A stretch of DNA of 50,404 nt, from contig NZ_JAMBPR010000066.1 of NCBI RefSeq assembly GCF_024206475.1, forward strand, positions 1 through 50,404, read 5' to 3'. The notes under the pieces are model-generated. The model made no database searches. It had not been told where the DNA came from and saw nothing but the letters and a program-made list of their open reading frames with translations. Shown here piece after piece: positions 35,027 to 43,685 of the stretch. This stretch comes from Paraburkholderia sp. CNPSo 3274 (GTDB taxonomy: Bacteria; Pseudomonadota; Gammaproteobacteria; Burkholderiales; Burkholderiaceae). Both the position numbers and the translations under genes were made by a program. Position 1 is the first letter of the stretch; every line of letters starts with the position of its first letter.

Positions 35027-35443
35027 ATGAATGCTAATGCCATAGTGAGCCGGACAGCTCTCGCGACTCTGCTGATTTCCGTCGCGGTTGCAGCCCAAGC
35101 GCAGGCCGGTGATGATCTTCCCCCGGAGCAGTCGACTCTGCATTCCGTGCAGGTATCGAGTGCAGGGCCGGTCGACCCGGGCGCGCAGATTGAAACGGCT
35201 CGCGTGGACGGGCGCGTGGCTGCGAACGTCGGACCGGTGCCGGGCAAGACTCGCGCGCAAGTCCGTGCCGATCTCCTGCAGGCCGGAGAGGAGGGAATGC
35301 TTCCGCTGCGCTGGGTTGACTATCCTCCCAGCGCCGCGACGCGGACACGCAATCGGGAGAATTATTTGCTTCTGGAACAGGTGTGGAAGGAAGAAGGGAC
35401 CATTCCGGCAACGAGCGTAAGCAAATCGAGCGGATTTAACTAG
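35027..35443 (+). CDS. DUF4148 secreted protein
   Basis: 138 aa: signal peptide about 1-27 (TLLISVAVAAQAQA), then a KTRAQVRADLLQAGEEGMLP segment, which is the DUF4148 core. This family is common in Burkholderiaceae and supports the taxonomic assignment. Function unknown; periplasmic or secreted. AATAGGA lies about 10 bases before ATG. Confidence 0.85.
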   Translation: MNANAIVSRTALATLLISVAVAAQAQAGDDLPPEQSTLHSVQVSSAGPVDPGAQIETARVDGRVAANVGPVPGKTRAQVRADLLQAGEEGMLPLRWVDYPPSAATRTRNRENYLLLEQVWKEEGTIPATSVSKSSGFN

Positions 35444-35445
35444 GA

Positions 35446-35682
35446 ATGCAGATAAAATTTCTGGTGGCGACGAATCGGGTTGTGGGTGCGAAATTGAAGG
35501 GGCGGTGCGAGGGGGATGGTATGGGTGTTGTTATCGCCAACGCGAAGATGTCGATGAACGCGTGCGATGAAATTGCTGTCGAGGAAGCGATGCCTTTAAA
35601 GGCGGGAGCTCTTCCACAATTCTTCACTGGTTCTCTATCTTGTCATCCAACATCAGACGTTTACCCACTCGCTCTCGGATGA
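35446..35682 (+). pseudogene. Electron-transfer flavoprotein beta (etfB) N-terminal remnant
   Basis: 78 codons: MQIKFLVATNRVVGAKLKGR, then GDGMGVVIANAKMSMNACDE and IAVEEAMPLKAGAL. This aligns with the EtfB N-terminus, in which MSMNP.DEIAVEEA is invariant, but several core residues are altered and the remaining 170 residues are missing. It is a decayed fragment that could still be translated. It lies 2 bases after the DUF4148 stop. Confidence 0.7.
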
Positions 35683-35716
35683 CAGGTTTGGTTAGCGAGT
35701 CTCAACTGGGACCGAA

Positions 35717-37330
35717 GTGAAAAATATTGCTAAGAGCATCAAGTTGAAAGTCGCGTTTGGCTCGAGCGTCTGCGTGATTCTTATCTCCTCGATCGGGTTG
35801 TTCGGGCTCTATGGGCTTTACACGCTGAATGCGAATCTGAACGACGCCTTCTCGGGGCATGTGGTCCCGATCAATGAGTTGTCAGAAGTGCGTGCAGCGC
35901 AATCGGATCTCACGCTTCAGATCGCTCGGATCGAAATGTTCGTTGAGCCTGCCGTCACGCGCGATGCCATTGAAGCGATTCGTGCCGATCAGGCGCATAT
36001 CGCCGAAGCATGGAATAGCTACTACGGAATGGGAATCCGTAGTGGCAGGGAGCGAGATCTTGCGATAAAGATCCGAGATTTGCTTCCGCAATTTACGCAT
36101 GTCACCGACGACGCCATCGACGCCTTGAACACCGGCAACGATGACGTCGCTATTCCCATCATCAAAAAACTCGTTCCGATCGGAACACAGTTGACGGGCG
36201 TATTGGCTGAGGACGCCGCGTTGCATCTGGCACGGGCCAAGCAGTTCGTGGTGGACAGTGGGTCGACCTATCAAAGCGTGTTATGGATCGCGATCGCGCT
36301 GGTGGTTCTCGGCATTGCACTGACGGCCGGTGTTTCGATCTATCTGACGCGCGCGATATCGCAGCCACTCGGCAAGGCCTTATTGGTGGCGAATCGAATC
36401 GCCGACGGCAACCTGGAGAATGAAATCTCGACGCAGGCACGCGACGAATTCGGCAATTTGCTCGAAGCGCTGAATCGGATGAGCTACCAACTGAGCGACA
36501 CGGTGCGCGGCATCAAGGACATCGCCGAATCGGTGGCCGTGGCATCGCGAGAAATCGCCATCGGCAATACGGATTTGTCGGCCCGAACCGAGAAGCAGGC
36601 GACATCGCTCGAGGAAACCGCGACGAGCATGACGGAATTGACGGAGACGGTGAAGCACAATGCCGATAGCGCGCGAGAGGCCAACGTGCTGGCCACTCGT
36701 GCCACGAGCATGGCCGATGCAGGTAACGAGGCGGTGCGACACATGGTCGGCACGATCGAGGAAATCAGCGGGAGTTCGAACAAGATTACCGACATTACGA
36801 CCGTCATCGAAGGCATCGCATTTCAGACGAACATCCTTGCGCTGAATGCTGCAGTCGAGGCGGCGCGCGCCGGCGAACAAGGCCGCGGGTTCGCCGTGGT
36901 CGCGAGTGAAGTTCGCAGTCTGGCTCAACGTTCCGCCGACGCTGCGAAGGAAATCAAGGAGTTGATCGGCTCGTCAGTGGCGATGATTCAAGACGGCGCG
37001 AAGCAGGCGACGCATGCGCGGGAAACGATAGGCGAGGTCAAACTCGCGATCGAGCAGGTCTCGTCGATCGTCGGTGAAATTGCGCAGGCCTCGGAAGAGC
37101 AGACGCGCGGGATCGAACAAGTCAATCAAGCGATAGTTCAAATGGATGAGGTGACGCAACAGAACGCCGTATTGGTGGAACAGGCCGCGCAAGAGGCGCA
37201 GGCCCTCAAAGATCAGGCGCGGGTGTTGAATGATGCGGTGTCGGTCTTCAAACTCGCGAATGCGCAAGCCAAACCGAGGGTGGGAGGCCACGCGATGGCT
37301 GACCTGCTCACCGGATCGAGTGCGCACTAA
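35717..37330 (+). CDS. Methyl-accepting chemotaxis protein
   Basis: 537 aa from GTG 35717. TM1 about 14-36, a four-helix-bundle periplasmic ligand domain, TM2 about 192-214, HAMP (about 215-268), and the signalling domain with the hairpin tip IAFQTNILALNAAVEAARAG, EQGRGFAVVASEVRSLAQRS. Class of short-C-terminus transducers, without a CheR-binding pentapeptide. It probably senses a compound metabolised by the neighbouring genes; the ligand is not known. Confidence 0.93.
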   Translation: MKNIAKSIKLKVAFGSSVCVILISSIGLFGLYGLYTLNANLNDAFSGHVVPINELSEVRAAQSDLTLQIARIEMFVEPAVTRDAIEAIRADQAHIAEAWNSYYGMGIRSGRERDLAIKIRDLLPQFTHVTDDAIDALNTGNDDVAIPIIKKLVPIGTQLTGVLAEDAALHLARAKQFVVDSGSTYQSVLWIAIALVVLGIALTAGVSIYLTRAISQPLGKALLVANRIADGNLENEISTQARDEFGNLLEALNRMSYQLSDTVRGIKDIAESVAVASREIAIGNTDLSARTEKQATSLEETATSMTELTETVKHNADSAREANVLATRATSMADAGNEAVRHMVGTIEEISGSSNKITDITTVIEGIAFQTNILALNAAVEAARAGEQGRGFAVVASEVRSLAQRSADAAKEIKELIGSSVAMIQDGAKQATHARETIGEVKLAIEQVSSIVGEIAQASEEQTRGIEQVNQAIVQMDEVTQQNAVLVEQAAQEAQALKDQARVLNDAVSVFKLANAQAKPRVGGHAMADLLTGSSAH

Positions 37331-37873
37331 TACCCGGGAGTACTCTGACGAGGATGCCCGGCGTCACACCGGGCTACCCGGTTCGATGGTTTCCTGCGCA
37401 ATGAGGATCGCCGTCGCTTTCATCAATTCGAACACGAGATCGATGCTCTGCGACTGTGCCTGCGGACCGAACATCAAGCTTGCGACACTGTCGGTTTGCG
37501 TTCCGATCAGCGTTGCCCGTGCGGGGTATTCGCGCGCCGTAGCGAACGCGTCGACCTCGCGTACGCGGTTGACTTGGATCGCCCGATAGATTGGGGCGGT
37601 GCTTGACGCGATTCCAGCGGTATCGGGTCGCGGTTTTGTAGAACCGGTTTGCTAGCGAGCCTAAGCGTTGAGTAGCGCCCTAAGCGCCGCCTGTCGCGGT
37701 TGGGCACGAGTAATCGTCCCTCAGGGCATCTTTGAGCAGATGCTTGCAGGAGGGGCGGCGCATGGCACGAAATCGCAAACGTGATACGCCCCGAACGGCG
37801 CGGATATTATGAGGAGACGCTGCGGACGTTGCCCCAGTGAGGTTCAGCGCCTCGAAGTAGCCGCAGCAGCTTG
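37331..37873. other. Region between chemoreceptor and TetR B
   Basis: 540 bases. On the minus strand about 75 open codons (about 37590 to 37364) read ...IQVNRVREVDAFATAREYPA... to LVFELMKATAILIAQETIEP, stop 37364-37366. This looks like the C-terminus of a lost protein, family unknown. No start codon fits. Remaining bases show nothing recognisable. Confidence 0.3.
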
Positions 37874-38500
37874 CTACTTCCGTACTAACTTGCGGGTGGT
37901 CTTGACGGTAGGGTTAGAGGTTGAAAGCGCCGACGCATAGGAAACCAACATCCTGCTGGCGTGGTCGATATCAGCGGCCAGACGTTTGGGATCTTCCTGG
38001 GCAAACCACGAGAAAAGGAGCCCGTCGATCAGAATAATGATCAGCCGCGCGATGGCATCCAGGGCCTTGGCATCCGCACGAGGCTCGGCAGCGGCCAGGT
38101 TGGTGCGGGTACCTTCCAGGGATATACGAAAGGCACTAATGGCCATATCGGGCTGATGTCTGAGCGCCCACGTATACAATTCTGACTGGGTCTTCGCGTA
38201 TGTCGGGTTTGCCGCGAACCAGGCCATTGCCGCGCGCAGGTTGAAATCCGCCAGATCGGACAGGGTCCCGTGCTCTGGAGCGTCCGGGCTATCGGAGCGG
38301 ATCGAATCGATCAAGGTTTCATAGACAGCCAACAATAGCTCGTCTTTCGAGTGAAAAACGTAATGCAGGGAAGCCAGCGGACAGCCCGCAGCCTCGGCGA
38401 TGCGACGGGTCGTGGCTCCCTTCACACCGTGTTCTGCAATAACCGCGACCGTGGCCGCTACGAGGTCCTGGCGGCGGACTTCAGCCCGTACTCTCAGCAT
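37874..38500 (-). CDS. TetR-family regulator B, paralogue of regulator A
   Basis: 208 aa. The DNA-binding domain MLRVRAEVRRQDLVAATVAV...GATTRRIAEAAGCPLASLHY is nearly the same as that of the TetR at 24257, and similarity continues through the ligand domain (PTYAKTQSELYTWALRHQPD versus PSYARAQSELIQWAARHRPD). The C-terminal tail is basic (KTTRKLVRK). GGAG is 9 bases before ATG 38500. No operator copy is visible in its own 5' region; the nearest copies are at 39106 and 39275. Confidence 0.88.
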   Translation of the reverse strand: MLRVRAEVRRQDLVAATVAVIAEHGVKGATTRRIAEAAGCPLASLHYVFHSKDELLLAVYETLIDSIRSDSPDAPEHGTLSDLADFNLRAAMAWFAANPTYAKTQSELYTWALRHQPDMAISAFRISLEGTRTNLAAAEPRADAKALDAIARLIIILIDGLLFSWFAQEDPKRLAADIDHASRMLVSYASALSTSNPTVKTTRKLVRK

Positions 38501-39105
38501 AGGCTAGAGCTCCGTTTCATGTCTTCGTTTAAAGGAGGTACCCGGGCAGGGTAATCGAATGCCTCGATATTAACATGACGATGGACGGCATTTCGCAGTC
38601 AACGCATGGGATTGCGCTGCAGGCATGTTGCGACGCTATGGCGGCGAGAGAAATGCAGTTGGCAGAAATTTGCCGGGAATGCCGGCGGAGTTGCGCGCCG
38701 CGTGCGGGAACTGGTCGGCGGATCACAATGCAACCGGTCGAAACCATTTCATCACGGCGCCAAAGCTGCGGCCACCGGTGCGTCGCTGTGCCTACGCAAA
38801 CGCCACGAAGTCGACGCGACGTGGCAGCATGCTTCGCGAACCACGGGCGGATTCATTCATGGGTCGTCGGGCCGGCACATCGAACGGTATCTGTCTGTCA
38901 CGTGTCATTCAGCTTCCCGTTTTGATGTTCTTTCCCCAGACGGAGCGCAGATGCGACGACTTAACGTGGGAGCGTGAAAGGACCATCACACGCTCCCTTT
39001 GAAATTGGTGCAGTTGCCTTGGTGTGGGAGCCCTCATCATGAGGCTAATGGAAACTCCGTATTCCCAATGTGTTTTTGAGGCATAAACTCTGGGCTGTAG
39101 CTACA

Positions 39106-39119
39106 TGGTCAATTGATCA
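39106..39119 (+). promoter_or_regulatory. Operator copy 7
   Basis: TGGTCAATTGATCA followed by GGTTCG; the dyad matches, the extension does not. Confidence 0.65.
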
Positions 39120-39274
39120 GGTTCGTTTGCCTGCACCACTACTTGACACTTGAGCATCAGTTGGTGCAGTCGATTCCCCGCTACGGGGCGCGCGCCCCGC
39201 TACAGGAGGGCGCATTCGCCGCAATGCAGAGGGAAGGCGAACACGTGGAATCGGCTGGCATACCGTTTGCTTGA

Positions 39275-39288
39275 TAGTCAAATGACCA
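39275..39288 (+). promoter_or_regulatory. Operator copy 8 between -35 and -10
   Basis: TAGTCAAATGACCA followed by AGTCATACGATTTAG. TTGATA (39271-39276) and TACGAT (39294-39299) are 17 bases apart, so the dyad fills the spacer. The ATG is 65 bases downstream of the -10. Confidence 0.82.
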
Positions 39289-39363
39289 AGTCATACGATT
39301 TAGTCGGGTGAAATATAGCGAAAGATATCTGCAGGTAATGTGGGCAACGATAAGGGTACGCGA

Positions 39364-40221
39364 ATGAAAAAAGCGATTGCTGTCTTGGGATTAGGGGCTA
39401 TGGGGTCTGCAATTGCCGCCTGCCTGATTGAAGATGGTGCGGAAGTCGTCGTCTGGAACAGAAAACCGGAAAAATCGCAACGCATGCAGGAGTTGGGAGC
39501 CAGAGTTGCTGATAGTGCCACGGCAGCCGGTGGTCAGGCGGACGTAATCATCGTGGTTACAGGGACGCCAATTGATCTCGCAGCAGAATTCAAGGAGTTG
39601 GGCGAGCGCCTGAACGGCAGAACAGTTGTAAATCTTGCTACGGGGCGACCGTCCGAGGTCCAGACGCTGGATCAAATCGTGAGTGATGGTGGAGCAAAAT
39701 TTGTCAGCGGGACAATTCAGTGCTTCCCACCCGATATTGGCACCGAGAATGCAATGGTCCTTTTTGGTGGCGATGAGAAGATCTGGCTCGACGCTGAACC
39801 CATTCTCCGGAAAATCGCGCCGCAATCCACGTACATCGGTGCAAGATCCGACGTTCCGAATGTGCTCGATATCGGGCTGACGGGGACATTCGTTTTTGGT
39901 GCTGGAGCAGCCTTCCTGGAGGGGCTCCGGTTCGTAGTCAACTCAGGCGTTTCAGTCGACGAACTACGCGACTTAATTCCGACCTATATCGCAGGTCAGA
40001 GCAAATTCATCGAAGGTTTGTTCGAGTCCGTCGCAACTTCAGATTATCAGGCTGGTGGCGCCAACCTACGCGTCTATGCCCGGGCTACCGGGATTTTCCA
40101 GCAGGCGCAGGAAGATATCGGGCAATCGCCGCGAATTCTGAAGGCGCTACGCGAGCGAATTCTGTCGTCCATCGAACTGGGTGGTGGTGACCGAGGATTC
40201 GCTGCGTTATTTAATCATTAA
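39364..40221 (+). CDS. Imine-reductase-like NADPH-dependent oxidoreductase (IRED A)
   Basis: 285 aa from ATG 39364. N-terminal Rossmann GLGAMG (9-14) and NRKPEK (32-37; the Arg after Asn favours NADPH), then GTPIDL, the conserved GTIQCFPPDIGTE and the interdomain helix GLTGTFVFGAGAAFLEG with a C-terminal helical dimer domain. This is the imine reductase branch of the beta-hydroxyacid dehydrogenase superfamily: reduction of cyclic imines to amines or the reverse. Lys at the beta-HAD catalytic position is not evident (DVPNVLDIGLTG), which favours IRED over hydroxyacid dehydrogenase. Followed by a PhyH gene after 21 bases. Confidence 0.85.
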   Translation: MKKAIAVLGLGAMGSAIAACLIEDGAEVVVWNRKPEKSQRMQELGARVADSATAAGGQADVIIVVTGTPIDLAAEFKELGERLNGRTVVNLATGRPSEVQTLDQIVSDGGAKFVSGTIQCFPPDIGTENAMVLFGGDEKIWLDAEPILRKIAPQSTYIGARSDVPNVLDIGLTGTFVFGAGAAFLEGLRFVVNSGVSVDELRDLIPTYIAGQSKFIEGLFESVATSDYQAGGANLRVYARATGIFQQAQEDIGQSPRILKALRERILSSIELGGGDRGFAALFNH

Positions 40222-40242
40222 CAGCTCTTTTGAGGAGTCGTC

Positions 40243-41121
40243 ATGTCACTGCAGCATCTTTCAATTAACAGTACTCCTGATGAACTGGTAGAAGCAGTCA
40301 GGCAGGATGGTGGCGCAATCGTTAAAAACTTTCTCGGCGCCGACTTGCTCGCGCGTATCAGAAATACGCTCTTTGACATGCTTGAGTCGGCTCCTAACGG
40401 AGTAGATGAGTATTTCGCGGGTACGCAGACGCGGCGAATGTCGCGCCTCTTCGCGCGTACTGACTGGATGGCCGAGGTCGCTCTGCATCCGCTCTATCTG
40501 GGCGCGGCGCGCAGTATTCTGCAAACGCCGATCAAGATCTGGAGCGGCGAGAACCAGATCGATTTGGCTCCCGATATTCAGGTGGGTGTTACGCAAGCCA
40601 TTCAGATCCGACCGGGTCAAGGTCTTCAGCCCTTGCATCGTGACGACTCCGTGTGGCTTTGGCGCCATCCGAGCTATGGGCGTGAGGCCAGGTTTCAGGT
40701 CATGGTTGCGGTATCTGATTTTACAGAGGAAAACGGAGCCACCGTTGTCATCCCTGGTAGCCACAAGTGGGATGACGAGCGCATGCCCAGGCAAGAGGAA
40801 GCCATTCCCGCAGTGATGGCCGCGGGCGACGCTCTTTTCTTCATTGGCTCCACTTATCATGGCGGCGGGAAGAACACTAGCGATGCACCGAGAACCGGTC
40901 TGACGATGTCTTATGATTTGGCAATCCTCCGACAGGAAGAGAATCAATACCTCACGTTGCCCATTGAACGTGTGAAGAGCTTCCCGGAAGAGTTGCAGCG
41001 ATTGCTCGGTTGGACGTACGGAACCACTTTTGCAGGCTTTGTTGAGCGTGATGGACAAATGTCGGACCCGAATGAACTGCTGAAAATGAATGATTTTCTC
41101 GAGGTCGGACATTTCGATTGA
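40243..41121 (+). CDS. PhyH-type Fe(II)/2-oxoglutarate dioxygenase A
   Basis: 292 aa. Facial triad His132, Asp134 (LHRDD) and His206 (STYHGGGKN), with Arg217 for 2-oxoglutarate. DFTEENGATVVIPGSHKWDD is the PhyH core. RBS TGAGGAG before ATG 40243. It hydroxylates an unactivated carbon of an unknown substrate, with 2-oxoglutarate and O2. Cotranscription with IRED A suggests that both act on one amine or N-heterocycle. Confidence 0.9.
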   Translation: MSLQHLSINSTPDELVEAVRQDGGAIVKNFLGADLLARIRNTLFDMLESAPNGVDEYFAGTQTRRMSRLFARTDWMAEVALHPLYLGAARSILQTPIKIWSGENQIDLAPDIQVGVTQAIQIRPGQGLQPLHRDDSVWLWRHPSYGREARFQVMVAVSDFTEENGATVVIPGSHKWDDERMPRQEEAIPAVMAAGDALFFIGSTYHGGGKNTSDAPRTGLTMSYDLAILRQEENQYLTLPIERVKSFPEELQRLLGWTYGTTFAGFVERDGQMSDPNELLKMNDFLEVGHFD

Positions 41122-41154
41122 CGGACGCCATGGGTGGTGGGGTATTAGCCTGCT

Positions 41155-41185
41155 TTTAGGTGGCAATGGGCGCTCACCACCTAAA
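41155..41185 (+). terminator. Hairpin after PhyH A
   Basis: TTTAGGTGG (41155-41163), 13-nt loop, CCACCTAAA (41177-41185), 33 bases after the stop. Perfect 9-bp stem, no T-run. Confidence 0.5.
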
Positions 41186-41697
41186 GGCGTTGTGCTCGGT
41201 CGGGACCATTACTGGAGTCGGTCGACAGGTGCGCGGCTGTGCTCAGGCTCGCTAGTCGGGGTGGCTGTCGGTCCTGCACGTCGCTACGTTTGATGGCGTG
41301 CTTGCACCACAGGCAATCTCGGGTTACGGGGGCCTTACTGGAAGGAGATTGGAAGGGTGCGTGACGTCATTCTGAGAATACGCGTCCATGAGGTGACTAT
41401 TCCCCGCTCACCTGAGATGTGCTTTCAACAGTTTGTTGAAGTTAATGAATATAGTCATTCAGGATTCGGAATGGCATTTACTACGTATCATCTAATCCCA
41501 TATCGGTGTCGATATTGGTTGGTTGAGAATTGAAAGATTCACTGATATTTCAACTGTCAGGGCGGGCAAGTTTGGAATAACGATTTTTCGATCGCTTTAA
41601 TAATTCTTTGAATCAATGCAGGTACGGATGCAGATAAGACGGCGATTTCTACGCCTCGACGCGATTTCGCATTCGTGTAAACGACAAGGAGTAGATC
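41186..41697. other. Leader region of the MFS transporter gene
   Basis: 510 bases, AT-rich from 41400 on, unlike its surroundings. No operator copy of the repeated type. Promoter probably near 41580-41640, but I cannot choose one. Confidence 0.35.
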
Positions 41698-42846
41698 GTG
41701 AATTATGAAATTAAGGGAATCCGGAAAATCGCTCTGCTTTATACTGGGGCTGTGGTCTGGACGCCAACCTACTTGCTTCCATTCAACATTGAAGAGTCAA
41801 TGGCCCGGTTCCGGCTATCCGAAAGTTGTGCTGGGTGGCTTGCGTCCGCAGTACTTCTCTGCCTTGCCCTTTCCATCATCATTTCGGGGCGGCGCTTGGC
41901 GACGCTGAACAAGAGATCGGGCGCGGTTATTGCCGCTGCGGTTGCTATTGCGTCAACTTGCGCGATGTTTTCAAATAATTTTTATATATTTGTCGCTGCG
42001 AAATTAATTTTCGGAATCGCTTTGGGCGTCAGCTGCGTTTGCGCGTACGGGGTAATTGCACACGTTAAACACCCCGAGAAAGTGACGGCTCAGGTAGCAC
42101 AGTCGATGGCCATAATATTTTCCTTCGCGATGTATATTGTGCCAATCGTAAATGTGAAGATCGGCGATATGGGGGTGAATGTAGTTCAGCTCGGAATTCT
42201 CGCGATGGCTCTATTTCTCGGCGCATTTATGCATCCGGCCATCAATGCAAACGAGGAAGGTGTCGCGAGGGATGCCATCAAATCCAATGCGGTCCGAGGG
42301 ATTCTGGCGAGCGCATTTCTCCTCTACGTTTCGCAGACGGCACTCTTCGGTTTCGCCGCAGAGGTTGCCGCAACTCGGGGCGTTGAAGCAGACCAACTCG
42401 GCATTCTGTTTATGGTAAATGCTGCCGCCCAATTGCCAGTGGGGGTAGCGGTCACCTGGCTAGGTGATCGTTGTGGTTTGTTCAAGCCGATCGCTTTTGG
42501 ACTCGTCCTGCTGATCGTATGTAGCTTGGGAATGTATTGCGTGGGCGGCAAGTGGGCATTTCTCGTGTCAACCGCCCTCATCAGTGCCGGTGCGACTATG
42601 GTCGGCCCCTATATGTTTGCGGCACTCGCTCACATGGATTCCAGCGGGCGAAGCACTGCGACCTGTGCGTCAGCAATCAATCTTGGCTTGGCGGTCGGCC
42701 CTGCAATTGCGGGCACAGTGTTCAGCTTTGCTGGTTTGCACGCGGTTGGCTGGCTTTCCGTCGGGTTGCTTGTGGCGCCGATCTTTCTGACCAGCGTTGC
42801 GATCCGACAGTTCACGTCGAAACATTCCCGAGCAGCTATCGCTTGA
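41698..42846 (+). CDS. MFS transporter
   Basis: 382 aa from GTG 41698, with AAGGAG 6 bases upstream. Twelve hydrophobic segments; the loop ISGRRLATLNKRSG corresponds to the MFS signature between TM2 and TM3, and GDRCGLFKPIAFG to that between TM8 and TM9. Small MFS like AraJ-type carriers. It likely imports the amine or exports a product; direction cannot be read. GC is lower than in the neighbouring operons (many TTT, ATT and AAT codons), suggesting separate acquisition. Confidence 0.88.
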   Translation: MNYEIKGIRKIALLYTGAVVWTPTYLLPFNIEESMARFRLSESCAGWLASAVLLCLALSIIISGRRLATLNKRSGAVIAAAVAIASTCAMFSNNFYIFVAAKLIFGIALGVSCVCAYGVIAHVKHPEKVTAQVAQSMAIIFSFAMYIVPIVNVKIGDMGVNVVQLGILAMALFLGAFMHPAINANEEGVARDAIKSNAVRGILASAFLLYVSQTALFGFAAEVAATRGVEADQLGILFMVNAAAQLPVGVAVTWLGDRCGLFKPIAFGLVLLIVCSLGMYCVGGKWAFLVSTALISAGATMVGPYMFAALAHMDSSGRSTATCASAINLGLAVGPAIAGTVFSFAGLHAVGWLSVGLLVAPIFLTSVAIRQFTSKHSRAAIA

Positions 42847-42884
42847 CGCGTGAGGCGAAGTACGAACCCGACATATATCGGTAT

Positions 42885-42907
42885 CACCATCTCGCGTCGA
42901 GATGGTG
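42885..42907 (+). terminator. Strong hairpin after the MFS gene
   Basis: CACCATCTCG, loop CGT, CGAGATGGTG: a 10-bp perfect stem 38 bases after the stop. Followed by AGGCAAAATT, no T-run. Confidence 0.55.
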
Positions 42908-42977
42908 AGGCAAAATTGGCGCTAACGCGGGCAAGCGTAATAGTTAATAGAATTCATAATGATCATTGGAATTTATC

Positions 42978-43667
42978 ATGGAATTGAAATTTTATCTTTT
43001 TTGCCTTGCTGATCTTGCGCTGATAGCGACTTCCCTTGTCTATGGCGTGAAGTTTTTCAAGAGGCGAAACTGCCTCCTCGGGTTCGAGTGGCTGATTACG
43101 ACGTTCTCGGCAACGAATTTAATGATCAATGCCTTAACAGGAGGGCGCGTCTTTTACAGTATTTCCCTCTTTTGCGATGCATTCTCCAGAGGCTTCGGTG
43201 TACCAGTTATCACCGTCGTTGGCATGATGGCTGTTACGCATCGCCATAAACCATCGATTGTCGCTGATGTGGTGTATATGGTGGGCGCACTGGCGGGAAC
43301 CGTTATGGTGTGGACAGCAGGTTTTATGGTTGAACCTAAACCCTATTTCTATCTGGTGACGTGGTCCTTGTTCTCGGTTTACCTCGTCTACGTTGTCAAG
43401 AGGTTGCTGAGCGTTGGAGAGAAACGTAACGCTGTGCGCGTTGTCCTGGCGATGATATCCACGCAGGTTATTGCGAGCACCTATGACTTCTACCGTATAC
43501 CTGGCGACGACGATCACACGATTTTTTATATATTCGCGTTGCTTTCCTGGTCTTACATGTCTGTTTCGCTGTATTACTCCTATCGTGCATTGGAGCGCGC
43601 GCAGGAAAAGGAAATGAACCTCAATCGAGGTTATACCATTGGCGCTCTCGAACGAAATCCGCAGTGA
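42978..43667 (+). CDS. Multi-pass membrane protein of unknown family
   Basis: 229 aa from ATG 42978. About seven hydrophobic stretches: YLFCLADLALIATSLVYGVKF, FEWLITTFSATNLMINA, FGVPVITVVGMMAV, VVYMVGALAGTVMVWTAGFM, YFYLVTWSLFSVYLVYVV, RVVLAMISTQVIAST, IFYIFALLSWSYMSVSLYY. A seven-helix arrangement with conserved aromatic residues; no family recognised. It follows the MFS gene and precedes a TetR gene, with low GC similar to the MFS gene. Could be a sensor or a transport partner. Confidence 0.65.
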   Translation: MELKFYLFCLADLALIATSLVYGVKFFKRRNCLLGFEWLITTFSATNLMINALTGGRVFYSISLFCDAFSRGFGVPVITVVGMMAVTHRHKPSIVADVVYMVGALAGTVMVWTAGFMVEPKPYFYLVTWSLFSVYLVYVVKRLLSVGEKRNAVRVVLAMISTQVIASTYDFYRIPGDDDHTIFYIFALLSWSYMSVSLYYSYRALERAQEKEMNLNRGYTIGALERNPQ

Positions 43668-43685
43668 TTGCTGGCCGTGAAACCG

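Larger units (their letters stand above)
38501..39363. other. Long region before the imine reductase operon
   Basis: 860 bases. Open frames at 38575-39002 overlap each other in three frames and none is family-like. From 39106 on it is a control region with operators 7 and 8. Confidence 0.45.

Noticed and set aside
37364..37707. Possible IS5-type transposase end on the minus strand (RFYKTATRY...)
   Set aside because: Only one short segment resembles IS5 transposases, and the rest does not continue in any frame.
38575..39002. Three overlapping plus-strand frames upstream of operator 7
   Set aside because: All three frames are open over the same bases and none looks like a protein; more likely noncoding high-GC DNA.
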